Assembly (NCBI GenBank): GCA_018268465.1 | Contig: JAFDWN010000008.1 | Span: 248,001 to 312,000, forward strand | Length of the DNA: 64,000 nt | Origin: Actinomycetota bacterium | GTDB taxonomy: Bacteria > Actinomycetota > Actinomycetes > Mycobacteriales > Mycobacteriaceae | Reading direction: 5' to 3' | Shown: positions 10,177 to 18,931 of the stretch, piece after piece | How positions within the stretch are numbered: the stretch's first letter is position 1 | Layout of the letters: every line of letters starts with the position of its first letter | The notes under the pieces: model-generated | Databases searched by the model: none | What the model was told of the DNA's origin: nothing | The model's input: the letters and a program-made list of their open reading frames with translations, nothing else | Program-made: the position numbers and the translations under genes

Positions 10177-11126
10177 CCAGGGCGTGGCGAGCTCTGGGGA
10201 TTCTCGCGGGTTACCTGGGCGACGTCGTGCTGCGCGACCCGCGGCGGGGTCATCCCGTAGCAGGCTTCGGTTCGGCAGCCGCGTCACTGGAACGCGTCAG
10301 CTACCGTGACCACCGGACCGCGGGGGCCGTCCACGTGGCGATCTTGCTCGCGGCGGTCGCGGCGGCGGTCCTTCCGGTGAGACGTTCCACGCCGGCCCTG
10401 GCCGCTGCAACGTGGGCTTGTCTAGGCGGCACCTCACTGAGTCGCACGGGTCTGGCGATGGCGGAGCTGCTCGACGCGGGTGATCTCGACGCGGCGCGGG
10501 CGCTGCTGCCGTCGTTGTGCGGGCGGGACCCGGCCACCCTCGACGGCGCCGGGCTGGCCCGCGCAGCGCTGGAGTCGATCGCCGAGAACACCTCCGACGC
10601 GGCGGTGGCACCCCTGATGTGGGCCGCGGCGGGCGGGGCGCCCGGCGTGTGTGTGTACCGCGCGATCAACACCCTCGACGCCATGATCGGTTATCGCTCA
10701 CCGCGGTATGCGCGGTTCGGGTGGGCGGCGGCCCGGATCGACGACGCGGCGAACTACCTGCCCGCCCGCCTCACGGGGGTGCTGACCGTCGCGTGTGCCG
10801 CCCTGGTCGGCGGCTCCCCGGCGGGCGCGCTGCGCGCGTGGCGGCGGGACGCCGCCCGCCACCCCAGCCCCAATGCCGGTGTGGCCGAAAGCGCGTTCGC
10901 CGGCGCCCTGGGTGTGCGGCTGGGCGGGCCGACACCGTACGCCCACGGTGTGGAGATGCGTCCCGAACTAGGCGACGGACCGGCCCCCGGCTGCGGCGAT
11001 CTGCGGCGCGGCGTCCGGCTGTCGATGATCGTGCAGGGCGCCGCCGCGGTGCTCGCCGTGGCGATGTCCGCGCCGGGATGGCGCCGCCGCGCCCGGTCAG
11101 CGTTCCAGGTCGCCCGCGGTCTCTAG
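10173..11126 (+). CDS. cobD: Adenosylcobinamide-phosphate synthase, membrane protein
   Basis: A 317-residue CobD/CbiB membrane protein that attaches the aminopropanol arm to adenosylcobyric acid. Seen are RDPRRGHPVAGFG near the N-terminus, several hydrophobic helices, and the diagnostic ENTSDAAVAPLMWAAAGG and YRAINTLDAMIGYRSP. The ATG at 10173 overlaps the cobH stop. The end of the gene overlaps, on the opposite strand, a short coding relic related to cobN. Confidence 0.92.
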   Translation: MTRAWRALGILAGYLGDVVLRDPRRGHPVAGFGSAAASLERVSYRDHRTAGAVHVAILLAAVAAAVLPVRRSTPALAAATWACLGGTSLSRTGLAMAELLDAGDLDAARALLPSLCGRDPATLDGAGLARAALESIAENTSDAAVAPLMWAAAGGAPGVCVYRAINTLDAMIGYRSPRYARFGWAAARIDDAANYLPARLTGVLTVACAALVGGSPAGALRAWRRDAARHPSPNAGVAESAFAGALGVRLGGPTPYAHGVEMRPELGDGPAPGCGDLRRGVRLSMIVQGAAAVLAVAMSAPGWRRRARSAFQVARGL

Positions 11127-11222
11127 CAGACCCTGCTGCAGACCGGCCAGCGTCTCCGGGTCGGGTTGGGCCCACATCTGCCGCTGGGCCGATTCAAGGA
11201 GGCGTTCGGCCATCCCGTGCGG
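11097..11222 (-). pseudogene. cobN: Relic of the C-terminus of cobN (cobaltochelatase large subunit)
   Basis: Read on the minus strand, this stretch has an ATG at 11213 and a TGA at 11097-11099. It encodes 38 residues beginning MAERLLESAQRQMWAQPDPE and ending LLETAGDLER. This matches the usual last residues of actinobacterial CobN as I know them (xMAERLLEAxxRGLWAxPDPETL, ending in EGDLE). Upstream the frame gives PHG and then enters the end of cobK with no CobN sequence. I read it as a leftover tail after loss or movement of cobN. It could also be a chance short ORF. Confidence 0.5.
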
Positions 11223-11227
11223 CGCCG

Positions 11228-11995
11228 TCAGCCCCGCACCGGCCGGCCCGGCAGCCGCGCCAGCCACGCCAGGACCGCCCCGACCGACGTCACCTGTTCG
11301 CCGTCCGTGACCGGCTCCGGCCGGCGGACCATCACGACCCGCACACCGGCCTGCGCGGCGGCCCGCAGTTTGGGCCGGGTGTACTCGCCGCCGCTGTTCT
11401 TCGTCACCAGCAGGTCGATGCGGTGATCGCGCAGCAGCGCCTGCTCACCGGGCAGGTGGTAGGGGCCCCGGCTGCGGAGCACGAGATGCTGCCTGGGCAG
11501 GGCCGATTCGGGAGGGTCGACCACCCGGATGAGGAACCAGACGTGGTCGATCCCGGCGAAGACCCCGACATCCTGCCGTCCCGTCGTGAGGAACACCCGC
11601 TCACCCCGGTCGGCGACCACGGCGGCGGCGGCATCCATATCGTCGACGTCGATCCACCGATCCCCCGGCTCGGGCGACCACGCGGGGCGTTGCAGCCGGA
11701 CCAGCGGCAACCCGGCACTGCGGGCCGCGCCGGCGGCGTTTTCGGAGATGCGCCGGGCGAAGGGGTGGGTGGCGTCCACGACCGCCCGGCAGTCGTTGTC
11801 GGACAACCACGTCCGCAAACCCTCCGGGCCGCCGAAACCTCCGATCCGCACCGTACCGGCGGGCAGCGCGGGTTCGCTGACCCGCCCGGCCAGCGAACTG
11901 ACGACGCATTCGCCGCGATCGGCGAGGGCGGCGGCCAGCGCCCGCGCCTCGGCCGTGCCGCCGAGGATCAGGACCGTGCCGCTCAGACCGCTCAC
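11228..11995 (-). CDS. cobK: Precorrin-6A reductase
   Basis: A 255-residue NADPH-dependent reductase of the macrocycle double bond in precorrin-6A. Motifs are LILGGTAEARALA at the N-terminus, VVDATHPFARRISENA, VFLTTGRQDV, and VTKNSGGEYTRPKL near the C-terminus. The GTG at 11995 is chosen because it precedes the conserved start and overlaps the cobM stop (GTGA). The open frame extends further upstream into cobM but without family similarity. Confidence 0.9.
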   Translation of the reverse strand: MSGLSGTVLILGGTAEARALAAALADRGECVVSSLAGRVSEPALPAGTVRIGGFGGPEGLRTWLSDNDCRAVVDATHPFARRISENAAGAARSAGLPLVRLQRPAWSPEPGDRWIDVDDMDAAAAVVADRGERVFLTTGRQDVGVFAGIDHVWFLIRVVDPPESALPRQHLVLRSRGPYHLPGEQALLRDHRIDLLVTKNSGGEYTRPKLRAAAQAGVRVVMVRRPEPVTDGEQVTSVGAVLAWLARLPGRPVRG

Positions 11996-12771
11996 CGGTC
12001 GCCCCGCGCGGGGCCGTGATGGTCCTGCAATTTGGCCATCCGCGCCTGCGAGTAGAGATAGCTGTCGGCGAAGCCCGACGCAGCCAGCACCGGCCCGACG
12101 AAGATCACCGCCGTACGGACGATCTGGGCCGCACGCATCCGTTCGGCCAGATCGGCCAGCCGGCACCGAATGACCTGCTGGTCATGGCGGCTCGCGAACG
12201 CCACCACCGCCGCGGGGCAGTCCGGCCCGTAGTGGGGCACCAGTTCGGTGGTGATCTCGACGGCTCGGTGGGCGGCAAGGTGCAGCGCCAGCGTGACGCC
12301 GGTGGCGGCCAGCGTGCCCAGTTCCTCACCGGCGGGCATGTCGGTGGACAGCGTCGACACCCGGGTGATCAGCAGACTCTGGCCGACCCCGGGAACGGTG
12401 AGTTCACGGCCGAGGGCGGCCGCGGCCGCGGCGAACGCGGGCACCCCGGGGACCAGTTCGTAACCGATGCCGCGGGCGTCGAGTTCGCGGATCTGTTCTG
12501 CCAGCGCGGAGTACAGCGAGATGTCTCCCGAGTGCAGCCGGGCCACGTCGTGGCCGGCGGCGTGCGCCCGTTCGATGTGGCCGACGATGTCGGCCAGCGG
12601 CATCCGCGCGGTGTTCACCAGCGTGGCGCCCGGCGGACAACGGCCCAGCAGTTCCTCGGGTACCAGCGACCCCGCGTACAGGCAGGTCCCGCACCGGCCG
12701 AGCAGGTCGGCGCCGCGGATGGTGATCAGGTCGGCGGCACCGGGGCCCGCCCCGATGAAATAGACCGTCAC
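11992..12771 (-). CDS. cobM: Precorrin-4 C11-methyltransferase
   Basis: A 259-residue SAM-dependent methyltransferase of the tetrapyrrole methylase family that converts precorrin-4 to precorrin-5. It starts MTVYFIGAGPGAADLITIRG with the glycine-rich motif, followed by LVNTARMPL, RLHSGDISLYSA and ELVPGVPAFAAAAAALG. It is coupled to cobK by a 4-base overlap. A hairpin lies between it and the upstream gene, so the cobM-cobK pair may have its own promoter. Confidence 0.93.
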   Translation of the reverse strand: MTVYFIGAGPGAADLITIRGADLLGRCGTCLYAGSLVPEELLGRCPPGATLVNTARMPLADIVGHIERAHAAGHDVARLHSGDISLYSALAEQIRELDARGIGYELVPGVPAFAAAAAALGRELTVPGVGQSLLITRVSTLSTDMPAGEELGTLAATGVTLALHLAAHRAVEITTELVPHYGPDCPAAVVAFASRHDQQVIRCRLADLAERMRAAQIVRTAVIFVGPVLAASGFADSYLYSQARMAKLQDHHGPARGDR

Positions 12772-12813
12772 GTCTGTGAGAACCCCTCTCCCGATGTGAT
12801 TCCGGCGCGACGG

Positions 12814-12840
12814 GGTGCGCTGCGCGTACGGCAGCGCGCC
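12814..12840 (-). terminator. Hairpin between the F420-type gene and cobM
   Basis: Arms GGTGCGCTGC (12814-12823) and GCAGCGCGCC (12831-12840) can form a 10-bp stem with one G-U pair and a 7-base loop. It sits just after the stop of the gene at 12845-13270 and before cobM on the same strand. No T tract follows, which is common for mycobacterial terminators. Confidence 0.5.
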
Positions 12841-12844
12841 GACA

Positions 12845-13270
12845 TCACGTCAGTTCGAAGATCGGGATGACGCGGTCGGTGCGCTTCTCGTAGTCGGCGA
12901 ACCCGGGGGCACGCTCCACGACGATCGCGTAGATGCGGTCGCGGTCGGCCGCGGGCAGCTCACGCGCCACGACCGGGCGCGGTGCGGCGCCGCCGATCTC
13001 CACACTGGCCTGCGGATCGGCCCGGACGTTGAAAACCCAGGCCGGATGCCGGTCGCGGCCAGCCGCGGAGCCGACGACGTAGATCGCGCCGTCGATGTCG
13101 AAGTAAGCGACCGGGTTGACGCGTGGCTCGCCGCTCTTGGCGCCGGTCGAGGTCAACAGCAGTAGCGGGAAGCCCTCGAACTGGCCGCCCACCTTGCCGC
13201 CGTTGGCGCGGAACTCGTCGATGTTGCGCTGGTTGAAATCGCGTTCTGCGCTCATCGCGTCGTCGGCCAT
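12845..13270 (-). CDS. Nitroreductase/deazaflavin (F420)-dependent oxidoreductase family protein (DDN-like)
   Basis: A 141-residue protein of the small split-barrel family that includes mycobacterial Ddn. Typical features are the N-terminal NIDEFRANGGKVGGQFEG, LLLLTSTGAKSGEPRVNPV, and AGRDRHPAWVFNVRADP, which form the F420-binding barrel in characterised members. The substrate cannot be told from sequence. It stands between cobM and the MocR regulator on the same strand, with a hairpin after it, so it is probably not co-transcribed with cobM. Confidence 0.8.
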   Translation of the reverse strand: MADDAMSAERDFNQRNIDEFRANGGKVGGQFEGFPLLLLTSTGAKSGEPRVNPVAYFDIDGAIYVVGSAAGRDRHPAWVFNVRADPQASVEIGGAAPRPVVARELPAADRDRIYAIVVERAPGFADYEKRTDRVIPIFELT

Positions 13271-13299
13271 GACTCCATCGTGTCACGGCGCCCACGCGA

Positions 13300-14694
13300 T
13301 CAGTCGAAGTACTCGCGATCGGCGGAGTTGACGGCCGCATGGACCGCGCGGGCGAGATCGTCGATGCGGCCGGGGACATCGGGCAACTGCAGGATCGAGA
13401 ACCGCAGCAGGCCCTCGGTGCCCGTGACGAACGACGTGGCACCCGCCGCCGCGACGATCCCCTGCCGCGCGAGGTTGATCAACGACGACGTCTCGTCCGG
13501 TACGCGAACCCACACGACGAATCCGTCGGGACTCGCCGACGCCCGCAGTCCCACACCGGTGAATGCGTCCAGCGCGGCGAGTCGCCTCCGCCGGTAGCCG
13601 CTGCGGGCGACGGCCATCGCCTCCGCGGTGGCGGGGTCCTCGATGAGGTGGGCCAGGGTGTTCTGCAGGATGCGGCTGTTCGACGCCATGCCGAAGCTGC
13701 GCAGCCGCATTGTTCGCTCGACCAGTTCGGCGCTCCCGCCGAGCACCGCGGTGCGCAGGTCGATACCGAATGCCTTGCAATAGCTGCGCACTCGCAGCAC
13801 CCGCCGGGGCAGATGCGAGCCAAGCGATGCCGGTTCGGCCTCGGCCAGCGGCCCGGCGCTGTCGTCCTCCACAATCCAGGTGTCGGGCGCTGACCTGGCG
13901 ATGACACCCGCCAGTTCGGCCGCCCGGGCCGGGCTCAGCAGCCCGCGCACGGCGTAGGCCCCGCCGGGTTGCAGGATCAGTGCGGTGGCGCCCCGGCGCA
14001 ACGCGGCGATCACGGAGTCGACCGTCGGGCCGTGCTGGTCGGCACCGACCCCGAACGCAGCGATGCCGAGCTGGCGCAGGATGTCGAGATAGCCGGGGCT
14101 GACGGGCTCCTCGACGCCGATCGGCCCGTTGCACGCCGCCGCGGCGGTCGCCAGCACGAGTGCCTCGCTGCCCCCGCCGACGCAGTTCCAGGCCTGCGGT
14201 GTGAAGGGCCAGTCGGCCGCGACGGCGCGGCGCAGCCGGTCGGTGATGTAGGCCCGCTCGGGGGCATGCAGATCGGGTGAGTCACGCAGGGCGCCGGCGA
14301 CGGCGGCGCCGAGATCCGGCTGGAGCGCAGGATCCGGCGTCACCCGCGCCATTTCGACCGAGGACCAGCCGACTGTCGCGCCGGGTGAATCCCCTGCTGG
14401 GTGCCGGCGATCCGCGACGACCGTTCCGCCGCGCCTGCGGGTGTGCAGGCGGCCGCTGTCCCGGACGCGGCTCCAGGCCGTCACCACGGTTCCGGGGCTG
14501 ACACCAGCCACCCGGGCGAAGTCCCGGATGGTGGGAAGGTGTGCCCCGGGCGGGAGGTCGCCGCCGTCGATGAGGCGGGCCAGTCCGTGACCCAGGTCCT
14601 TCGACGAGGTCGCCCCCAGCCGTTGGGCGAGCCACTCGGCGTCGATATGCAGCGGCGCGGCCATCATCTCCCCCGCCGCGGGAGCCCGAGCCAC
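13300..14694 (-). CDS. MocR-type transcriptional regulator (GntR winged helix plus aminotransferase-like domain)
   Basis: A 464-residue fusion. Residues about 15-90 form a GntR-like winged helix (LPPGAHLPTIRDFARVAGV, VVTAWSRVRDSGRLHTRRRG). The rest is a fold-type I aminotransferase-like domain with the PLP-lysine region RSYCKAFGIDLR. Such proteins sense PLP or amino compounds. The true start may be an internal ATG (14664 or 14667), since the residues before MMAAPLHID are not family-like. It lies 30 bp downstream of nothing related and about 80 bp from the end of the monooxygenase operon, which it might control; that is only a neighbourhood inference. Confidence 0.8.
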   Translation of the reverse strand: MARAPAAGEMMAAPLHIDAEWLAQRLGATSSKDLGHGLARLIDGGDLPPGAHLPTIRDFARVAGVSPGTVVTAWSRVRDSGRLHTRRRGGTVVADRRHPAGDSPGATVGWSSVEMARVTPDPALQPDLGAAVAGALRDSPDLHAPERAYITDRLRRAVAADWPFTPQAWNCVGGGSEALVLATAAAACNGPIGVEEPVSPGYLDILRQLGIAAFGVGADQHGPTVDSVIAALRRGATALILQPGGAYAVRGLLSPARAAELAGVIARSAPDTWIVEDDSAGPLAEAEPASLGSHLPRRVLRVRSYCKAFGIDLRTAVLGGSAELVERTMRLRSFGMASNSRILQNTLAHLIEDPATAEAMAVARSGYRRRRLAALDAFTGVGLRASASPDGFVVWVRVPDETSSLINLARQGIVAAAGATSFVTGTEGLLRFSILQLPDVPGRIDDLARAVHAAVNSADREYFD

Positions 14695-14776
14695 CCGCCG
14701 CTACGGCGGTCCAGCGACGCGAAGGTGCACTCCAGGTGATTCGGCGTGCCGAACGTGGTCGACGGCAGCTCCCGGG

Positions 14777-16129
14777 TCATCGGCCGAGCAGCGCTGCCAG
14801 CCGGTGAGGCGGCAGCCCATAATGTTCACGCAGGGTGGCGCCCTCGTATCCGTCGTGGAACACACCCGCGGACTGCAGCAATGGCACCACGTGCTCGACG
14901 AAATCCGCCAGCACCCCCGGCGAGCTTGCGACGTGCAGGTTGAACCCGTCGGCCGCACCGGCGAGGTACCACTGGGTGATCGTGTCGGCCGCCTGCTCGG
15001 GGGTGCCGATCACGGAAATGTGCTGGGTTCCGTTGCGGCGCAGCGCGAGAACTTCCCGAGCGGTGAGGTTGTCGCGGGCGGCGGCGTCGAGTAGACCGTC
15101 GAGCTCACTGGCCGCAGTGCGGCTGATCTCGGCCTTGGCGATCAGGTCGAACGGCAGCGGACGGTCGATCTGGAACGCCTCCACCGGGATGCCGAGCTGG
15201 CGGGCGAAGAACGACAGGCGCACCGCGTCGGGGGTGGCCTCGTCGAGTCGGCGGTGCCTCTCCCGCGCGGCGGCCTCGGTGTCACCGAGCACCACGAAGA
15301 ACCCGGGCAGCACTTTCAGCGAGCCGGGGTCTCGTCCGGCGTCGGCGGCCTTGCCGCGCAGCAGGCGCCGGTAGACGACGCCGCCGTCGACGTCGGTCTG
15401 ATGGGTGTAGACCGCGTCGGCCGTACGCGCCGCCAGCGCGATGCCACGTTCAGACGCACCCGCCTGCACCAATAGCGGCCGCCCCTGCGGGGACGGCGGC
15501 ACCAGCGGCTCACCGGCCACCTGGATCCGGTCACCGCCGAACGCCGCGGGCCGGATGGCACCGGGACGCAGGTAGTCTCCCGTGGCCCGGTCGCCGACGA
15601 TCGGATTCGGCTCCCACGCCTCCCACAGCGCCAAGACGGCGTCGACGAACTCCTCGGCGCGGGCGTAACGCAGGTTTTTCGGGTCGGCGTGCGACTGGGA
15701 GAAGTTGCGAGCCGCTCGGTCGCCCGCGGTGACGACGTAGTTCCAGGCCGCCCTGCCACCGCTGACCAGGTCGAGCGACGCGACCTGGCGCGCCAGGTTG
15801 TAGGGGTCGTTGTAAGACGTCGAGGCAGTGCCGATCAGGCCGATCCGCTGGGTGTGCGCGGCGATCGTGGTCAGCGCGATGAACGGGGTCAGCGCCCGCC
15901 ACGGGTGATACCAGTACGCGTCGTCCCAGGCGGGCGTGTCGGCGAGAAACACCGCTTGGAACAGTCCCCGCTCGGCCAGTTGCGCGGCCTCGACGTAGTG
16001 GCGGTGCGACACGAACCACGCGGGGTCGCGGCCGTCGAGACGCCATGACCCTTTGGCCGTCCCCCCGGGGAGCAGGTTCAAGTTGAGGATCAGGCCTCGA
16101 TCTCGACCACGGTCACGAGACCCCCGCAT
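14777..16129 (-). CDS. NtaA/SnaA/DszA-type FMN-dependent monooxygenase
   Basis: A 450-residue luciferase-like monooxygenase of the nitrilotriacetate/dibenzothiophene-sulfone class, which uses FMNH2 supplied by a separate reductase. Signatures are LILNLNLLPGG at the N-terminus, RGLFQAVFLADTP, SLDLVSGGRAAWNYVVTAG, HADPKNLRYARAEEFVDAV, PQGRPLLVQAGASERG and PGVLADFVEHVVPLLQ. The ATG at 16129 overlaps the end of the preceding gene by 17 bases. It is the last gene of the operon that starts with the sulfurtransferase at 24832. No flavin reductase gene is visible in the operon. Confidence 0.88.
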   Translation of the reverse strand: MRGSRDRGRDRGLILNLNLLPGGTAKGSWRLDGRDPAWFVSHRHYVEAAQLAERGLFQAVFLADTPAWDDAYWYHPWRALTPFIALTTIAAHTQRIGLIGTASTSYNDPYNLARQVASLDLVSGGRAAWNYVVTAGDRAARNFSQSHADPKNLRYARAEEFVDAVLALWEAWEPNPIVGDRATGDYLRPGAIRPAAFGGDRIQVAGEPLVPPSPQGRPLLVQAGASERGIALAARTADAVYTHQTDVDGGVVYRRLLRGKAADAGRDPGSLKVLPGFFVVLGDTEAAARERHRRLDEATPDAVRLSFFARQLGIPVEAFQIDRPLPFDLIAKAEISRTAASELDGLLDAAARDNLTAREVLALRRNGTQHISVIGTPEQAADTITQWYLAGAADGFNLHVASSPGVLADFVEHVVPLLQSAGVFHDGYEGATLREHYGLPPHRLAALLGR

Positions 16130-17141
16130 ACGCGCGACCCTCCTTGCGGATCGGATCGAGCACGTCGGACACGGTCAGCGCCAGACTCGACTTCCACTGC
16201 GCGAGAGTCAGCTTGGCGGGCGCAACCTGAAGCAGCACCTCGTCGACGAGATGCAGCTCCGGATCGTCGAGCAGCCGGTCGCGCACCAGGTCCGGGTCGC
16301 CGTACCACGGGTCGCCGTTGCCGTTGCGCCGGTGCAGATCGATCGCCGCCTGCCCGGCCAGCGCTCGTGCCGCCGCGGTGGTCTCCGCGACGATGACCGT
16401 CCGCGTCGCGGCGATACGCTGCCGTGGTCCGGCGTGGCCGCGGAACGCGTCGATCGCCTCGCTGTGCCGTACCAGATTGCCTTCGTAGGTCAGCGCTTTC
16501 GACGACCGCAGCAGCAGGTTGTCGCCCGCCCGGCCGATCTCCTCGGCGTGCCCCGGATCGCTGGCGACCCGCCACAGCCGCCGGCGCAGATCGCCGGCCG
16601 GCGGATGTAGTCGGCGACCGCCGCCCAGGTCGTCCCCGTCGAGGATGGACCGCAGCCTGGCGGTCTTGTCGGCGTACACCCGCAACCGGTCGTCCCAGTT
16701 GACGCCGAACGGGCCGAACGCCCAATCCTCCAGTCCGGAGCCCAGACCCAGCTGCAGCCTGCCATGCGACAGCGCGTCGGTGATCACCGCATCCTCGGCC
16801 ACCCGGATCGGATTCTCCAGGGTGAGGACGACGACCCCCGCGCCCAGCCGGATCCGGCTCGTGCGCTGACTCGCAGCGGCCAGGAACACCAGCGGCGAGG
16901 CGACGGTGCCCTTGTCGGAGCGGAAGTGGTGCGACGTGATCCACGCGCATCCCAGGCCGAGTGCCTCGGCGTGGACGATCAGGTCCAGTCCGTCGTGGTA
17001 CTGCCGGACCGGATCGGCCTCGGTGTCGTTGAGCCGGAAGAAGATTCCGAACTCAGGCTCTCGCCGAGGTGGCACGGAGGGCGGACCAGGCCGAGTGGCG
17101 CACACCGTGGGCGCAGACGGGACGCCCGCCGACTCAGGCAC
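16113..17141 (-). CDS. Luciferase-like flavin-dependent oxidoreductase
   Basis: About 342 residues of the bacterial-luciferase-like fold: EFGIFFRLND, HAEALGLGCAWITSHHF, IRLGAGVVVLTLENPIRVAEDAVITDAL and GRLQLGLGSGLED are family motifs. The GTG at 17141 is chosen because it overlaps the end of the substrate-binding protein gene by 8 bases; about 25 residues before EFGIFF are not conserved, so a later start is possible. It overlaps the next monooxygenase by 17 bases. Its substrate is unknown, and the operon setting suggests oxidation of an imported compound. Confidence 0.8.
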   Translation of the reverse strand: MPESAGVPSAPTVCATRPGPPSVPPRREPEFGIFFRLNDTEADPVRQYHDGLDLIVHAEALGLGCAWITSHHFRSDKGTVASPLVFLAAASQRTSRIRLGAGVVVLTLENPIRVAEDAVITDALSHGRLQLGLGSGLEDWAFGPFGVNWDDRLRVYADKTARLRSILDGDDLGGGRRLHPPAGDLRRRLWRVASDPGHAEEIGRAGDNLLLRSSKALTYEGNLVRHSEAIDAFRGHAGPRQRIAATRTVIVAETTAAARALAGQAAIDLHRRNGNGDPWYGDPDLVRDRLLDDPELHLVDEVLLQVAPAKLTLAQWKSSLALTVSDVLDPIRKEGRAYAGVS

Positions 17142-18807
17142 GGTCGTTGTCCCCCAGCCAGGTGTCGTAGGCCCAGAAGTTGACCATGCCCCGCGGCGGA
17201 TCCAGCCACCGTTCGATGTCGTGGACACCACCGGTGGAGGCGGCGTTGTAACGCTCGGTGTACAGCGGCAGGGTGGTGACCTGGTCGATCAGCGCGTACT
17301 GCGCGACTTTCGTGTAGGCCTCCTTGCGGGCCTCGTCGTCCAGCGCGCCGCGTCCGTCGGCCAGCCACCCGTCGACAACGGGATCCTCGAGCTTGGGTCC
17401 GTTGATGGCGCCGCCCGTTTCGTAGATCTTCTCCAGCACCACTCCGATGTCCACGCCGCCGACCGCACGGGGGAACGCCTCGTAGGCGTTGGTCTCCCGG
17501 ACCACGTCGACCGTGCCCTCGTCCCGGAACTGCAGGTCGACCGCGACGCCGGCGTTGGTGCGCAGCTCGGCCTGGTAAGCCTCCAGCACGGTGGACAGGG
17601 GCGGTTTGGGTTCGGTGGCGATCAGCCGGACGACCAGCCGCTGCCCGGCGGCATTGGTGCGGTACCCCTCGCCGTCACGCCCGGTCCAGCCGGCCTCGTC
17701 GAGCAGCTTGTTGGCCTCCTCGACGTTGCCGCCGTAGGCGTTCTCGAACCTCGGATCGTAGAACGGACTCTGCGGCCCGACGATGCTCCACGCGCGCTCC
17801 GAACTCCCCTGCAGCACCGTGTCGATGATGGGGTTGAGGTCGACCGCCTCGCGCAGCGCGCGCCGCACCCGGACATCCTTGGTGTTGTCGCCTGTCACGT
17901 TGAAGTACAGGGACCACGGCGAGACGTTGGACGGCTTCCATTCGAACTGGAAACCCGCCACTCCGTCGAACTGTGCGATGTCGGCGGGTGCCACCTGCGA
18001 GATGGCGTCGACCTCGCCGGAGGTCAGCAGCCCGGCCCGGACGTTTGGTTCGGGCACCACTTTGACGATGAGTTCGTCGAGATAGGCCGGTCCGTCGTGG
18101 GCGGCCAGCGCCGACGGCCAGCGATAGTCCTCGTTGCGCTTGAACCGCAGTTCGGAGCCCTCCACCACATCGGTCAGGATGAACGGCCCGGTGCCCGCGA
18201 CGCCGACCCCGCCCGCGGCGACATCGGGATCCTGTAGCGACTTCGGCGAGATCTGGGCGCCCTGCAGGGAGGCCAGCGTGTTGAGCCAGTTGGCGGTGGG
18301 CTCCGACAGCACGGTGCGCACCGTGTAGTCGTCGACGACCTCGGTGGCCTTCAGTGTCTGGAACGTGCTCTTGGCCACCGACGGCGCATATTCCTTGTCG
18401 CCGGTGATCTTGTCGAAGTTGGCCTTCACTGCGGCGGCGTTGAACGGCTCACCGTCGCTGAATTTGACATCCCGACGCAGCGTGAACGTGTAGACCAGGC
18501 CGTCGTCGGAGCGTTCCCAGCGCTCGGCCAGCCAGGGGTGGATCGACTCGTCGTAGTCGATGGCGACCAGGCTGTCGTACACGTTGCGCATCACCTGCAC
18601 TTCGGTGCAGCAACCGCGCACGTGCGGGTTCATCCCCTCTTCCGGATAGTCAGCCTGCGCGACGGTCAGGGTGCCGCCGCGCACCGGCTCACCGTTGCCG
18701 GCGCCGCCGCCGGAGTCGCTGCCGCAGGCGGTCAGCGCCAACAGCGCGGCGATGGCAAACACCACCCACCGCAGCATGAGGGTGTGTGGACTTCTCGTAC
18801 GGGTCAT
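17134..18807 (-). CDS. ABC transporter substrate-binding lipoprotein (dipeptide/nickel type)
   Basis: A 557-residue periplasmic-binding lipoprotein of the SBP_bac_5 family. It begins MTRTRSPH followed by a hydrophobic stretch ending in the lipobox LTAC, so the Cys near residue 27 should be lipidated. Family motifs include GGTLTVAQADYPEEGMNP, YDSLVAIDYDESIHPWLAERW and YTFTLRRDVKFSDGEPFNA. The start at 18807 is chosen for the signal peptide; a much longer open frame upstream crosses the ATPase gene and is spurious. It lies 124 bp after the ATPase gene of the same importer. The ligand class cannot be read from the sequence. Confidence 0.9.
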   Translation of the reverse strand: MTRTRSPHTLMLRWVVFAIAALLALTACGSDSGGGAGNGEPVRGGTLTVAQADYPEEGMNPHVRGCCTEVQVMRNVYDSLVAIDYDESIHPWLAERWERSDDGLVYTFTLRRDVKFSDGEPFNAAAVKANFDKITGDKEYAPSVAKSTFQTLKATEVVDDYTVRTVLSEPTANWLNTLASLQGAQISPKSLQDPDVAAGGVGVAGTGPFILTDVVEGSELRFKRNEDYRWPSALAAHDGPAYLDELIVKVVPEPNVRAGLLTSGEVDAISQVAPADIAQFDGVAGFQFEWKPSNVSPWSLYFNVTGDNTKDVRVRRALREAVDLNPIIDTVLQGSSERAWSIVGPQSPFYDPRFENAYGGNVEEANKLLDEAGWTGRDGEGYRTNAAGQRLVVRLIATEPKPPLSTVLEAYQAELRTNAGVAVDLQFRDEGTVDVVRETNAYEAFPRAVGGVDIGVVLEKIYETGGAINGPKLEDPVVDGWLADGRGALDDEARKEAYTKVAQYALIDQVTTLPLYTERYNAASTGGVHDIERWLDPPRGMVNFWAYDTWLGDNDRA

Positions 18808-18931
18808 CTCGTGGTTCCATCTCGTAGCTGGTGGGAAACCGACCGCATGCCGTATGCGGTCAGCTGTTCGGTAGGGCCCGGCGGCTTGAAACGTCAACGG
18901 CGACAACACTGATGATCGGTCTGCGGACGGC

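Noticed and set aside
12772-12844. A second B12 riboswitch before cobM
   Set aside because: No aptamer core (CCGGTG...GCCACTG) or B12 box; only a terminator-like hairpin is seen.
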